Origin: DASQMT01 sp963835735
Lineage (GTDB): Bacteria; Actinomycetota; Thermoleophilia; Solirubrobacterales; Solirubrobacteraceae
Direction of reading: 5' to 3'
Length of the DNA stretch: 64,000 nucleotides
Assembly: GCA_963835735.1 (NCBI GenBank)
Contig: CAWIGP010000002.1
Coordinates: 1,364,001-1,428,000 of the forward strand
Part shown: one piece after another, positions 7,873-17,026 of the stretch
Layout: every line of letters starts with the position of its first letter
Numbering within the stretch: position 1 is the first letter of the stretch
The notes under the pieces: generated by a model
Told to the model about the DNA's origin: nothing
The model's database searches: none
The model's input: the letters and a program-made list of their open reading frames with translations, nothing else
Made by a program: the position numbers and the translations under genes

Positions 7873-9574
7873 CTACGTGACCTGGTACACGGGTCCGTCC
7901 CCGCCCTCGGGCGGGGTCAGGCGCCCGCCCTTGGCGGTGATCGCGCCGCACTGCACGCAGTTCGACGGGTTCACGATCAGGTCGACCGGCTGCCCGTTCT
8001 GCGGCGCGTCCTCCGGCACCTCGTACACCCCGGCCGGACACATCCACGCCCACGCCTCGGCCAGCTCACGCGGGACGCGCTGTTGGATCCGGATGTGGCT
8101 CGGCGCGTCGTCGCGAGTCGCGTTGCCGGTCAGGAACACGCCCGAGAGCTTGTCGAACGTGTACTTGCCGTCGGGCTTCGGATAGCGCTCGTCGCGATCG
8201 GTGGTCAGCAGCTGCTGGTCGGCGTCGCGGTGCGTCGTCCAGTGGCCGCCCGGGAACCGGCCCTTGGTGACGACCATCGCGTTCGTGATCGCGCCGCCCA
8301 TGATCAGTCCTCTGGCGAACGGCTGCTTCATGTTGCGCGACTCGTACAGGTCCTTGCCGATCTCGGAGTCGTGCACCGCGGTGCTCGTAGGCGGAGAAGT
8401 CGCGCGAGCCCGCCTTGAGCTGGCGGTAGATCGTCTCGGCGGCGAGCATGCCCGAGCGGATCGCGTAGTGGATCCCCTTGAGCTTCGGCACGTTGACCAT
8501 GCCGCCGGCGTCGCCGCAGATCACCATGCCCGGCGCGTGCAGCCTCGGGATCGCCCAGTAGCCGCCCTCCGGGATCGCCTTCGCGCCCCAGGCCACGCGC
8601 TTGCCCTCACCCAGGATCTTGCGCACGAGCGGGTGGAGCTTGAACTCCTGCAGCACGTCGTGGACCGACAGGCGCGCGTCGGCGTAGTCGAGCCCGACGA
8701 CGAAGCCGATCGAGACGCGGTCCGGGTCGCCCTCGCGGTTCATCGGGTAGATCCACGAGCCGCCGAACTCCTTGTACTTCGCCTGCGGCCGCAACGGCCA
8801 GCCGAGCGTGTGGATCACGCGGTCGAGCGGCTCCGAGACCTCCCATACCTCCTTGACCCCGAGCGCCCACACCTGCGGGTCGGTGCCCGCGAGCCCGAGC
8901 CCCTTGAGCGCCGCGCCGGTCAGGTGGCCCCAGCAGCCCTCGGCCAGCACGGTCGCCTTGGCGACGACGTCCGAGCCAGGCTCGAAGTTCGACTTCTCGC
9001 CGCCCTCCTTGTCGCGCCCCTTGTCGCCGGTGCGCACGCCCACGACCGCGCCGTCCTCCACCAGCAGCTTCGCCCCGACCGTCTCCGACAGCACGTACGC
9101 GCCGGCCTCCTCGGCCTTCTCGGCCAGCCAGCGGTTGAGCTCGGCGACCGACACGATGTGGTTGCCGTGGTTGCGGAACGGCGGCGGCGTCGGCTTCAAG
9201 GGAACCGCGCGCTTGCGGTTGACCATGAAGTAGACGGTCTCCTTGCCCACCTCGCCGAACTGCGGCCAGGAGTCGTCGTCCGGGAGCAGCGAGCGGATCG
9301 GCCCCGGGTTCATCACGGCCCCGGAGAGCTGATGCGCGCCTGCGACGCGGCCCTTCTCGATCACCGCGACCGGCACCTCGCCGAGCCTCTCGGCCAGCGC
9401 GGGGTCGTCCTCGAGCAGCTGGAGCAGCCGGATCGCGCACGCCATCCCGGCCTGCCCGCCGCCGACGATCGCGACGCCGACCTCGATCCGCTCGTCCTCC
9501 GGGTCGGTCGGCGGGCCGAGGAACTCCACCGCCGGGTCGCCCGGCGGCGGGAACTCGATCGGGGCGATCGACAT
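7873..9574 (-). pseudogene. fixC: Electron transfer flavoprotein-quinone oxidoreductase, frameshifted
   Basis: ETF-QO passes electrons from reduced ETF to membrane quinone. The N-terminal reading frame starts at 9574 after a strong AGGAGG and holds the FAD site VAIVGGGQAGMACAIRL. It continues to about AYEH near 8385, where the frame is lost. The rest (KDLYESRNMKQ onwards to 7873) continues in another frame, consistent with one extra C or two missing bases near 8380-8385. Both parts are highly conserved, so either the gene is freshly broken or the assembly has an error. The C-terminal ferredoxin domain has WMCPAGVYE and NCVQCGAITAKGG; the last cluster cysteine expected three residues after CVQC is isoleucine. 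Confidence 0.88.
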
Positions 9575-9599
9575 TAGTGGTTCCTCCTGTGGGTGATGG

Positions 9600-9715
9600 C
9601 GCGCTTGGACGGTCGCTGGCGCCGCCTGGCAAGGACGCAGACCCGCAGGAATCCCTCTGGGATTTCAAGGGTCGAGGACACAGCCAGGCGGTGATCAGCG
9701 GCCGGTCCAAGCGCG
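9600..9715 (-). ncRNA. Structured intergenic element, copy A (upstream of ETF-QO)
   Basis: On the minus strand, between etfA and the ETF-QO start, lies a long imperfect hairpin. The outer 11-bp arms are 9600-9610 and 9705-9715, a further 9-bp arm pair is 9622-9630 with 9683-9691, and the tip is AATCCC-AGA-GGGATT (about 9650-9664). The inner core (minus strand GGCCGCTGATC and CTGCGTCCT blocks) reappears at 29198-29329 on the plus strand, also upstream of a gene, while outer stem and tip differ in sequence but still pair. That suggests selection on RNA structure. No tRNA T-arm or known riboswitch motif is seen. Whether it is transcribed with the downstream gene is inference. Confidence 0.65.
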
Positions 9716-9737
9716 TCAGCGCTCGCAGGAGGGAGCA

Positions 9738-10718
9738 CTAGCCGCTCTTGCGGGCCTTCACGGCCTCGGTCAGCTTGGGCACGATCTTGTTGAGGTCGCC
9801 GACGACGCCGAGGTCGGAGAACTCGAAGATCGGGGCGTTCGAGTCCTTGTTGATCGCCACGATGTTCTCCGACCCCTGCATGCCCACCTTGTGCTGGATC
9901 GCGCCAGAGATCCCGGCCGCCAGGTAGAGCTTCGGCGCCACCGTCTTGCCGGTCTGGCCGATCTGGGCCGAGTAGGAGTACCAGCCGGCGTCGACCACCG
10001 CGCGCGTCGCGGCGACCGCGCCGCCGAGCGCGCCCGCCAGCTCCTCGAGCGCGTCGAAGCCCTCGGCCTTGCCGAGCCCCCGGCCGCCGGCGACGAGGAT
10101 GTCGGCGTCCTCGATGTTCACCTGGGCGCCGCGCTGCTCGCCGCGCGTGACCATCTTCGCCCGCAGCGAATGCGGCGCGAACTCGACCGCGACGTCCTCG
10201 ACCGCCGCGGCGCCGGCGCCGTCCTCCTTCGCCTCGAATGCGTTCAGCCGGCCGATGATCACGCCGACGTCGGAGCGGTAGTGCACGTCGGACACGCTCG
10301 AGTCCTGCAGGATCGGGCGCTCGGAGACGAGCTTGCCGCCCTCGACCCGCACGCTCGTGACCTCCATGCAGACGCCGGCGTCCAGCCGCGCGGTGAGGCC
10401 GGCGCCGATCTCGAAGCCGAGCAGGCCGCCGCCGAACAGCGCGTAGCCGTGGCCCTGGTCAGAGATGACCTTCGCCATCGCGTCGACCACCGGCTGCGCG
10501 AGGCCCTCGGGCCCCTCGACCCGGAACACCTTCGTGGCGCCGTAGCTGCCGAGCGAGGCGCACAGGTCGTCGGACAGGCCGGCCTTCTCGCCGATAACGA
10601 CCGCGTGGCACTCGCCGCCGAGCTCGCCGGCGAGCCGGGCGCCCTCGGACACCGCGCCGAGCGAGTTCTTGTTGAACGCGCCGTCGTAGTGCAGCGCGTA
10701 GACCAGGATCGACGTCAT
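9738..10718 (-). CDS. etfA: Electron transfer flavoprotein alpha subunit
   Basis: A 326-residue ETF alpha chain. It holds the FAD between its C-terminal domain and EtfB and takes electrons from acyl-CoA dehydrogenases. The family signature is visible: LVAGGRGLGK, YSAQIGQTGKTVAPKLY and GISGAIQHKVGM, then NKDSNAPIF. The ATG at 10718 overlaps the etfB stop as ATGA. Downstream, after a structured 160-base gap, comes ETF-QO, so ETF and its quinone reductase are in one direction and probably one transcript. The several acyl-CoA dehydrogenases nearby (15059-16172, 21734-22867) are likely donors. Confidence 0.96.
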   Translation of the reverse strand: MTSILVYALHYDGAFNKNSLGAVSEGARLAGELGGECHAVVIGEKAGLSDDLCASLGSYGATKVFRVEGPEGLAQPVVDAMAKVISDQGHGYALFGGGLLGFEIGAGLTARLDAGVCMEVTSVRVEGGKLVSERPILQDSSVSDVHYRSDVGVIIGRLNAFEAKEDGAGAAAVEDVAVEFAPHSLRAKMVTRGEQRGAQVNIEDADILVAGGRGLGKAEGFDALEELAGALGGAVAATRAVVDAGWYSYSAQIGQTGKTVAPKLYLAAGISGAIQHKVGMQGSENIVAINKDSNAPIFEFSDLGVVGDLNKIVPKLTEAVKARKSG

Positions 10719-11509
10719 GCGAGCAGCTTCCTCTCGTCCAGCCACGACACGATCTGCTCGACCGTCTCGTTGGTGTCCTCGTCCTCGATGATCCGGCCCG
10801 GCTCCTTGGCCGCCGGCGCCTTGAAGTCGGCGCAGTGGGCGCGCGCGTTGTCGTAGCCGACCCGACCGGGCTCGATGCCGACGTCGCCCACGCTCTTCGT
10901 GTCGAGCGGCTTCTTCTTCGCGCCCATGATCGCCTTCAGCGACGGGTAGCGCGGCTCGTTGATCGCATCGCCGACCGAGATCACGGCCGGCAGCTCGACG
11001 GCGACCGTGTCGTAGCCGTACTCGGCCTGGCGCTCGCAGCGCAGGTTGCCGTCCTCGACGTCGATCTTGATCACCTGCGTGAGCGAGGGCATCCGCAGGT
11101 GGTCGGCCACGACGGCGCCGATCGTGTAGCACTCGCCGTCGTCGGACTGCTGGCCGAGCAGGACGAGGTCGGGGGCCTCGGCCTCGAGCGCCTTGGCGAG
11201 CGCGTAGCCGGTGCCGTTCACGTCGGAGCCGGCGAGCGCCTCGTCGGTGAGGTGCAGCGAGCGGTCGGCGCCGAGCGAGACGGACTTGTGGAGCGCGCGG
11301 ACGGCGCTCTCCGGTCCCATCGTCACCGCCACGACCTCGTCGACCTGCACCGCGCCGCCCTCCTTGAGCTGCATCGCGGCCTCGATGGCGTGGGTGTCGA
11401 ACGGGTTCAGGTTCTTCTCACCGCTGCGGTCGAGGCGCCCGGTCGCCGGGTTGATGCGCTTCTCGACTGCGGCGTCCGGCACTTCTTTGACCAGGACGCA
11501 GATCTTCAC
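10715..11509 (-). CDS. etfB: Electron transfer flavoprotein beta subunit
   Basis: A 264-residue ETF beta chain starting with GTG (protein KICVLVKEVPDAA). Family marks are the NPFDTHAIEAAMQLKE segment, TMGPESAVRALHK, LVLLGQQSDDGECYTIG and LKAIMGAKKKPLD, where the conserved beta-subunit leucine/signature region binds dehydrogenases. GAAAGG sits 5 bases before the GTG and a stronger AGGAGG lies further upstream. It is first gene of the etfB-etfA-(ETF-QO) unit. The promoter region 11510-11574 carries two palindromes, suggesting control by a TetR-type repressor. Confidence 0.96.
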   Translation of the reverse strand: MKICVLVKEVPDAAVEKRINPATGRLDRSGEKNLNPFDTHAIEAAMQLKEGGAVQVDEVVAVTMGPESAVRALHKSVSLGADRSLHLTDEALAGSDVNGTGYALAKALEAEAPDLVLLGQQSDDGECYTIGAVVADHLRMPSLTQVIKIDVEDGNLRCERQAEYGYDTVAVELPAVISVGDAINEPRYPSLKAIMGAKKKPLDTKSVGDVGIEPGRVGYDNARAHCADFKAPAAKEPGRIIEDEDTNETVEQIVSWLDERKLLA

Positions 11510-11535
11510 GGCCTTTCAAGCCTCCTCGATCGGAA

Positions 11536-11573
11536 CGAACGTTCGCATCGTATCCAGTTGACTGACGAGTCAA
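11536..11573 (-). promoter_or_regulatory. etfB promoter region with two palindromes
   Basis: Two inverted repeats lie between tetR and etfB. TTGACT-GACG-AGTCAA at 11558-11573 has 6-bp perfect arms, and CGAACGTTCG at 11536-11545 is a perfect 10-bp palindrome. On the minus strand the first contains TTGACT, followed 15 bases later by TACGAT, a plausible -35/-10 pair for etfB. The dyad is of the size bound by TetR-family repressors. Whether the adjacent tetR product or another regulator binds here is unknown. Confidence 0.55.
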
Positions 11574-11574
11574 T

Positions 11575-12090
11575 CTATCTCGATCCGCCCTGTGCGAGCG
11601 CCAGCAGACGCTCGGTCAGGCGGCGGCGGTCGGCGCCCTGTGGAGCGGCGATGCCGAGCAGGTCGGAATACCACAGACCGTCCGCGGCGAGCCGCACCAG
11701 CCATGCCTCGACGGGGTCCGCGGCGCCGTCGAGCATACGCGCCGTCCACTCCTCGTAGCGCTCCCGCGCGACCTCGAGCACCTCCGGCTCCTCGATCATC
11801 CCGGCCAGCAGGCCGAACTCCGAGGCGCGCTCGCTCGGCGCGAGATCGCAGGCACGGACGTAGGCGACGAGCAGGTCCTCGCCGCCGAGCCGGGTCTCGA
11901 CGTCGTCGAGCCAGCGGCTGAGCAGCCCGTCGATCAGGGCTCGCTTGGAGGCGAAGTGGTAGAGCACGCCGCCCTTCGACACGCCGGCCTCGGCGGCCAC
12001 GGAATCGAGCGTGAGCGCGCCCGCGCCGTCGCGGCGGATCACGGCGATCGCCGCGTCCAGCAGCTGCACGCGCCGGCTGGGGCGCGGCAT
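11575..12090 (-). CDS. TetR-family transcriptional regulator
   Basis: A 171-residue repressor. The N-terminal helix-turn-helix reads TLDSVAAEAGVSKGGVLYHFASK at about residues 27-49, which is the classic TetR HTH with YHF. The C-terminal ligand domain is short and resembles TetR_C regulators of SMR/QacR-like pumps. It overlaps the SMR gene stop as ATGA, so it is co-transcribed behind the pump it probably controls. It could also act on the 11558-11573 dyad of the etf operon, immediately downstream; that is inference from position only. Confidence 0.88.
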   Translation of the reverse strand: MPRPSRRVQLLDAAIAVIRRDGAGALTLDSVAAEAGVSKGGVLYHFASKRALIDGLLSRWLDDVETRLGGEDLLVAYVRACDLAPSERASEFGLLAGMIEEPEVLEVARERYEEWTARMLDGAADPVEAWLVRLAADGLWYSDLLGIAAPQGADRRRLTERLLALAQGGSR

Positions 12091-12413
12091 CAGTTGGTGC
12101 CCGCGACGTTGAGCCCGATGACGCCGATCACGATCAGCGCGATCGCCGCGATCCGCAGCGCCGTGGCCGGCTCGCCGAGCACGAGCATCCCGATGATCGC
12201 CAGCGCGGCGGTGCCGACGCCCGACCAGATCGCGTACGCCGTGCCGACCGAGATGTCCCGCAACACGAGCGAGAGCAGCCAGAACGACGTCGCGTAGCCG
12301 ACGACGACGAGCACGGTGAGCCCCGGGCGGCTGAGACCGTCCGAGGCGCGCAGCGCGAGCGTGGCGCACACCTCGACGACGATCGCGATTCCGAGCAGCA
12401 CGCCCGCGGGCAT
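12090..12413 (-). CDS. SMR-family multidrug efflux / guanidinium-type exporter subunit
   Basis: A 107-residue protein of four transmembrane helices, the standard SMR length. The conserved membrane glutamate is in IVVEVCATLALRAS at about residue 13-14, and the WSGVG (about 63-67) and GEPAT motifs of the family are present. SMR proteins act as antiparallel dimers exchanging protons for cationic drugs or guanidinium. The adjacent overlapping tetR gene suggests inducible expression. A single subunit gene is present here, which favours a homodimer of EmrE type over a paired SMR. The substrate is not predictable. Confidence 0.9.
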   Translation of the reverse strand: MPAGVLLGIAIVVEVCATLALRASDGLSRPGLTVLVVVGYATSFWLLSLVLRDISVGTAYAIWSGVGTAALAIIGMLVLGEPATALRIAAIALIVIGVIGLNVAGTN

Positions 12414-12438
12414 CGCGTAACTGTACGCCGCAGTGCAG

Positions 12439-12849
12439 TTACGGCGTGATCGCGCCGCGGATGAACTCGATGATGTCGCTCGTCGGCGCGCCCGGGGTGA
12501 ACACCTCGGCGACGCCGAGCTGCTTGAGCTCCGGGATGTCCTGCGCCGGGATCGTCCCGCCGACGGTGACGACGACGTCGGCCGCGTCCTGCTCTCGCAG
12601 CAGCTCGACGACCCGCGGCACGAGCGTCATGTGCGCACCGGACAGGATCGACAGCCCGACCGCATCGGCGTCCTCCTGCAGCACGGTCTCGACGATCTGC
12701 TCCGGCGTCTGGTGCAGGCCGGTGTAGATGACCTCCATGCCCGCGTCACGCAGGGCGCGGGCGATGATCTTCGCGCCGCGGTCGTGCCCGTCGAGGCCGG
12801 GCTTGGCGACCACGACGCGGATCTTGCGGGTCGACGTGGCGGCGGCCAT
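12439..12849 (-). CDS. icmB: B12-binding small subunit of acyl-CoA mutase (IcmB-like)
   Basis: A 136-residue stand-alone cobalamin-binding domain. The B12 motif DGHDRG (residues about 20-25) supplies the histidine that ligates cobalt, followed by the SILSGAHMTLVP and VTVGGTIP loops that hold the nucleotide tail. Its length equals that of isobutyryl-CoA mutase small subunits. The partner catalytic chain is at 13249-14901, separated by a cupredoxin gene. A minus-strand -10-like TAGGAT lies 6 bases before the ATG, so it may have its own leaderless transcript. MutB C-terminal domain homologues share the fold; the Icm call depends on the partner's active-site residues. Confidence 0.85.
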   Translation of the reverse strand: MAAATSTRKIRVVVAKPGLDGHDRGAKIIARALRDAGMEVIYTGLHQTPEQIVETVLQEDADAVGLSILSGAHMTLVPRVVELLREQDAADVVVTVGGTIPAQDIPELKQLGVAEVFTPGAPTSDIIEFIRGAITP

Positions 12850-12855
12850 GGCGGG

Positions 12856-12861
12856 ATCCTA
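12856..12861 (-). promoter_or_regulatory. -10-like box of icmB, leaderless type
   Basis: TAGGAT on the minus strand ends 6 bases before the icmB ATG, so transcription should begin at or next to the start codon. The same arrangement recurs at several genes in the window. No clear -35 box is visible. Confidence 0.5.
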
Positions 12862-12890
12862 GCCCGCCAGGGCCGCGATACGGCGCGGTA

Positions 12891-13226
12891 CTAGCGGACG
12901 ACGAGCTTCATGCTCTGATCGCTCGCGCCGTGCACGGTGCAGACGATCGTGTACCTCCCGCCCCTGGAGACCCTCTTGGAGTAGCGGCCCGACGTCTGCG
13001 AGCTGGACCTGAACTTCGCCGGGCCCTTGGTGACGGTCACGTTGTGGAGGCTCCTGCCCGTCCACACCCACGTGACCTTGTCGCCCGTGTTCACGGTCAC
13101 GGTCGGGACGCCGCTCTTCCGGACGAACCAGTTGTCGCCCACGGACACCCTCTTGGTCGCGGCGAGCGCCGTCGTGGGTACGAGCAGGCCGGCAACGATG
13201 GCGGGCACGATCACCTTGCGCAACAT
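12891..13226 (-). CDS. Secreted cupredoxin (plastocyanin/amicyanin-like)
   Basis: A 111-residue blue-copper protein. A signal peptide ends at about residue 22 (TALA|ATKR). The type I copper ligands are in order: H in SLHNVTV (about 61), C in YTIVCTVHG (about 96), H two residues after, and M in DQSMKLVV (about 106). Cupredoxins shuttle single electrons outside the membrane. It is placed between the two mutase subunit genes with 22-41 base gaps on each side and in the same direction, which is odd because it has no known role in mutase chemistry; it may simply be an insertion into the operon. Confidence 0.88.
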   Translation of the reverse strand: MLRKVIVPAIVAGLLVPTTALAATKRVSVGDNWFVRKSGVPTVTVNTGDKVTWVWTGRSLHNVTVTKGPAKFRSSSQTSGRYSKRVSRGGRYTIVCTVHGASDQSMKLVVR

Positions 13227-13248
13227 GATGCCTCCGGAATGCGAACGA

Positions 13249-14901
13249 CTAGAAGACGGGGGTCTCGGTGTATGTGCCGAAGACCGCTTGGAGGGCGCCC
13301 ACGATCTCGCCCTCCGTGGCGTGTACGCGCGCGCAGTCCAACAGGTTCGGCATCAGGTTGACGTCCTGAGAGGCCGCATTGTTCCTCAGCTCTGCCAGCG
13401 CGCGCTCGACCGCGGCGCCGTCGCGGCGCGCGCGGACGGCCTGCACACGGCCGATCTGCTTGCCCTCCAGCGCCGGGTCGATGCGCAGGATCGGCGTCTG
13501 GTAGTCGTCGCCCTCGGTGTGCGCGTTCACACCGACGACGATCCGCTCGCCCGCATCGATCTCCTGCTGCAGCGCGAACGCCGCGTCGGCGATCTCGCGC
13601 TGCGGGTAGTTGCGCTTGACCGCCTCCACCATCCCGCCCAACTCGTCGATCTTGGCGAAGTACTCATACGCGCGCGCCTCGATCTCGTCGGTCATCGCCT
13701 CGACGAAGTATGAGCCGCCGAGTGGGTCGATCGTGTTCGCGACTCCGGTCTCGTGCGCGATCACCTGCTGCGTGCGCAGCGCCAGCCGCACGGCCTCCTC
13801 GGTCGGCAGCGCCAGCGCCTCATCGAACGAGTTCGTGTGCAGCGACTGCGTCCCGCCCAGTACCCCGGCGAGCGCCTCGATCGCGGTGCGCGTGATGTTG
13901 TTGAGCGGCTGCTGCGCGGTCAGCGACACGCCCGCGGTCTGCACGTGCGTGCGCATCAGCCAGCTCTTCTCGTTGCGCGCGCCGAACGTGTCGCGCAGCT
14001 CGCGCGCCCAGATCCGGCGCGCCGCGCGCAGCTTCGCGATCTCCTCGAAGAAGTCGATCTGGGCGTTGAAGAAGAAGCTCAGCCGCGGCGCGAAGTCGTC
14101 CACATCGAGGCCGCGCGCCACCGCCTGCTCGACATACGTCAGGCCGTCCTTGAGCGTGAACGCCAGCTCCTGCGCCGCCGTCGATCCCGCCTCGCGGATG
14201 TGGTAGCCGCTGATGCTCACCGGATGCCAGCGCGGCATCTCGCGCGAGCACCACTCGATCATGTCGCCCAGCAGCCGCATCGCCGGATCGACCGGGAAAC
14301 ACCACTCCTTCTGCGCGATGTACTCCTTCAGGATGTCGGCCTGGATCGTCCCGCCCAGCCGCTCGGGCGGGACGCCGTCCTCCTCCGCCGCCACGACGTA
14401 GAACGCCAGCATGATCGCCGCCGGCGCGTTGATCGTCATCGACACCGTGACCTCGCCGACGTCGATACCGGCGAACAGCGTCTCCATGTCGTCGAGCGTG
14501 TCGACCGCGACTCCCTCGCGCCCGACCTCGCCCTCCGAGCGCGGATGGTCGGAGTCGTGCCCCATCAGGCTCGGCATGTCGAACGCCGTGCTCAGCCCGG
14601 TCTGGCCGTGCTCGAGCAGGTAATGGAAGCGTGCGTTGGTCTCCTCCGCCGTCCCGAAGCCGGCGAACTGGCGCATCGTCCACAGCCGGCCGCGGTACAT
14701 GCTCGGGTACACGCCGCGCGTGAACGGATACTCGCCCGGCAGCCCGATCCGATCCGGCTCCGGCAGGTCCGCCTCGGTGTACAGCGGCCGCACCGGCTCG
14801 GCTGACAAGGTCGTGAAGCGCTCGCGCCGCTCCGGCACCGGCTCGTAGCGCTCCCGGTACCAGCGCTCCAGGTCGGTCAGCGCGCGTTCCTCCGTGGCCA
14901 T
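13249..14901 (-). CDS. icmA: Isobutyryl-CoA mutase-type large subunit (methylmalonyl-CoA mutase family)
   Basis: A 550-residue TIM-barrel chain without its own B12 domain. Recognised by SISGYHIREAG, RLSFFFNAQ, NITRTAIEALAGVLGGTQSLHTNS and IDPLGGSYFVE. The two residues that distinguish methylmalonyl-CoA mutase (Tyr89, Arg207 in the Propionibacterium enzyme) from isobutyryl-CoA mutase (Phe80, Gln198) are here Phe79 (RQFAGFG) and Gln197 (YIAQKEW), with the same 118-residue spacing. The chain therefore most likely interconverts isobutyryl-CoA and n-butyryl-CoA. The 12439-12849 product is its B12 subunit, and MeaB at 24440-25429 a candidate chaperone. Start ATG 14901 is preceded by TAGACT 7 bases away. 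Confidence 0.9.
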   Translation of the reverse strand: MATEERALTDLERWYRERYEPVPERRERFTTLSAEPVRPLYTEADLPEPDRIGLPGEYPFTRGVYPSMYRGRLWTMRQFAGFGTAEETNARFHYLLEHGQTGLSTAFDMPSLMGHDSDHPRSEGEVGREGVAVDTLDDMETLFAGIDVGEVTVSMTINAPAAIMLAFYVVAAEEDGVPPERLGGTIQADILKEYIAQKEWCFPVDPAMRLLGDMIEWCSREMPRWHPVSISGYHIREAGSTAAQELAFTLKDGLTYVEQAVARGLDVDDFAPRLSFFFNAQIDFFEEIAKLRAARRIWARELRDTFGARNEKSWLMRTHVQTAGVSLTAQQPLNNITRTAIEALAGVLGGTQSLHTNSFDEALALPTEEAVRLALRTQQVIAHETGVANTIDPLGGSYFVEAMTDEIEARAYEYFAKIDELGGMVEAVKRNYPQREIADAAFALQQEIDAGERIVVGVNAHTEGDDYQTPILRIDPALEGKQIGRVQAVRARRDGAAVERALAELRNNAASQDVNLMPNLLDCARVHATEGEIVGALQAVFGTYTETPVF

Positions 14902-14908
14902 CGGCCTG

Positions 14909-14914
14909 AGTCTA
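14909..14914 (-). promoter_or_regulatory. -10-like box of icmA, leaderless type
   Basis: TAGACT on the minus strand ends 7 bases before the icmA ATG. There is no room for a leader or a cobalamin riboswitch. The gap 14902-15058 contains nothing else I can name. Confidence 0.45.
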
Positions 14915-15058
14915 CGGGTGTGATGGATCTCACCCCTCCGCGCATTGCGCCCGGCCGCCGTGGCGCGCATGATGCTCACCAGGAGACGCCGCGACCGGAA
15001 GGAACCGCGTCGAGCTCAAGCCGGTGCGAGCCGTCATGGACGGCGCGCTCCGCCGGTT

Positions 15059-16168
<1,110 letters not shown>

Positions 16169-16172
<4 letters not shown>

Positions 16173-17026
16173 CGGCGCCGCAGCGGGATCACCGTGGCGC
16201 GCCGCCGCGGCGGCGCCGAGCGGCGCGAGAGCACGAACGAGCCGAGCCCGCCGAGCGCAGCGGCGACGCCGGCCGCGCCGAGCACGCGCAGCCGCCGGCC
16301 CAGCCGCTCGAAGCGCAGCACCTCCCAGCCCTCGGCGCGCGCGACGCGGCCCAGCTCCGAGTCCGGGTTCACCGCCACCGGATGGCCGACCTGGCGCAGC
16401 ATCGGCAGGTCGGACTCGGAGTCCGAGTACGCCCACGACGCGCCGAGGTCGATGTCCTCGCGCTCGGCCAGCTCGCGGATCGCCTCCGCCTTTCCCTCGC
16501 GGTAGGTGAACGGGCCGCCCGGCCGGCCCGTGTAGTGGCCGTCGACGACCTCGGCGACCGACCCGACCGCCCCGTCGAACGTGAGCACGATCGCCATCAG
16601 CTCCGCCACCTCCTGCGAAGCGGCCGTGCAGATGAAGATCGGGCGGCCGGCGTCCTGGTGCTCGTAGGCGATCGCGAGCATCTGCGGATACAGGCGCGGC
16701 AGCACGCCGGCGAGCACGTCCGGCGCGAGCCGTTGCAGCTGGCGCACGCGCACGCCCTCGAGCGTCTTGCCGATCCGCTCCCGCAGCGCGTCGGTGCCCG
16801 CGTCGGTCGAACCGTGCAGGCGGAAGCGGATGTTCTCCCACGCGTCCTCCGCCAGCTGGCGGCGCGTCACCAGCCCGGCCTTGTACGCGGCGCGGCCGAA
16901 CTGGAACGCGGACGACCCCGCGATCAGCGTGCGGTCGAGGTCGAAGAACGCCGCGCCCTTCTCGTCCGGCCGCCGTAGCGCCGCCCCGCCAGGAGGCGGC
17001 GGGAGGATGTGCGGGCGCTCGGTCAG
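16169..17026 (-). CDS. HAD-IB family hydrolase (SerB/lysophosphatidate-phosphatase-like)
   Basis: About 285 residues. HAD motif I is FFDLDRTLI, motif II ICTAASQ, and motif III/IV YSDSESDLPML, giving the nucleophile Asp and Mg-binding residues. A C-terminal hydrophobic stretch (LGAAGVAAALGGLGSFVL) with a basic tail suggests membrane association, as in phosphatidylglycerophosphatase or lipid-phosphatase members of HAD-IB. No ATG or GTG start precedes motif I in frame; the best candidate is a CTG at 17026 that overlaps the thiolase stop as CTGA. Substrate is unknown. It sits between thiolase and an acyl-CoA dehydrogenase, all overlapping. Confidence 0.8.

Noticed and set aside
7873..9574. Programmed frameshifting in ETF-QO and three other genes
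   Set aside because: No shared slippery sequence at the four sites; contexts differ (CACC, ACGGAG, GAGAGAG, GGCTGG).
9600..9715. tRNA or tmRNA-like fold
   Set aside because: No GTTCRA T-loop, no acceptor CCA arrangement and no anticodon arm of normal size; the long stem is too extended.
14902..15058. Cobalamin riboswitch before the B12 mutase
   Set aside because: The likely -10 is 7 bases from the start, leaving no room for a leader, and no B12-box was found.
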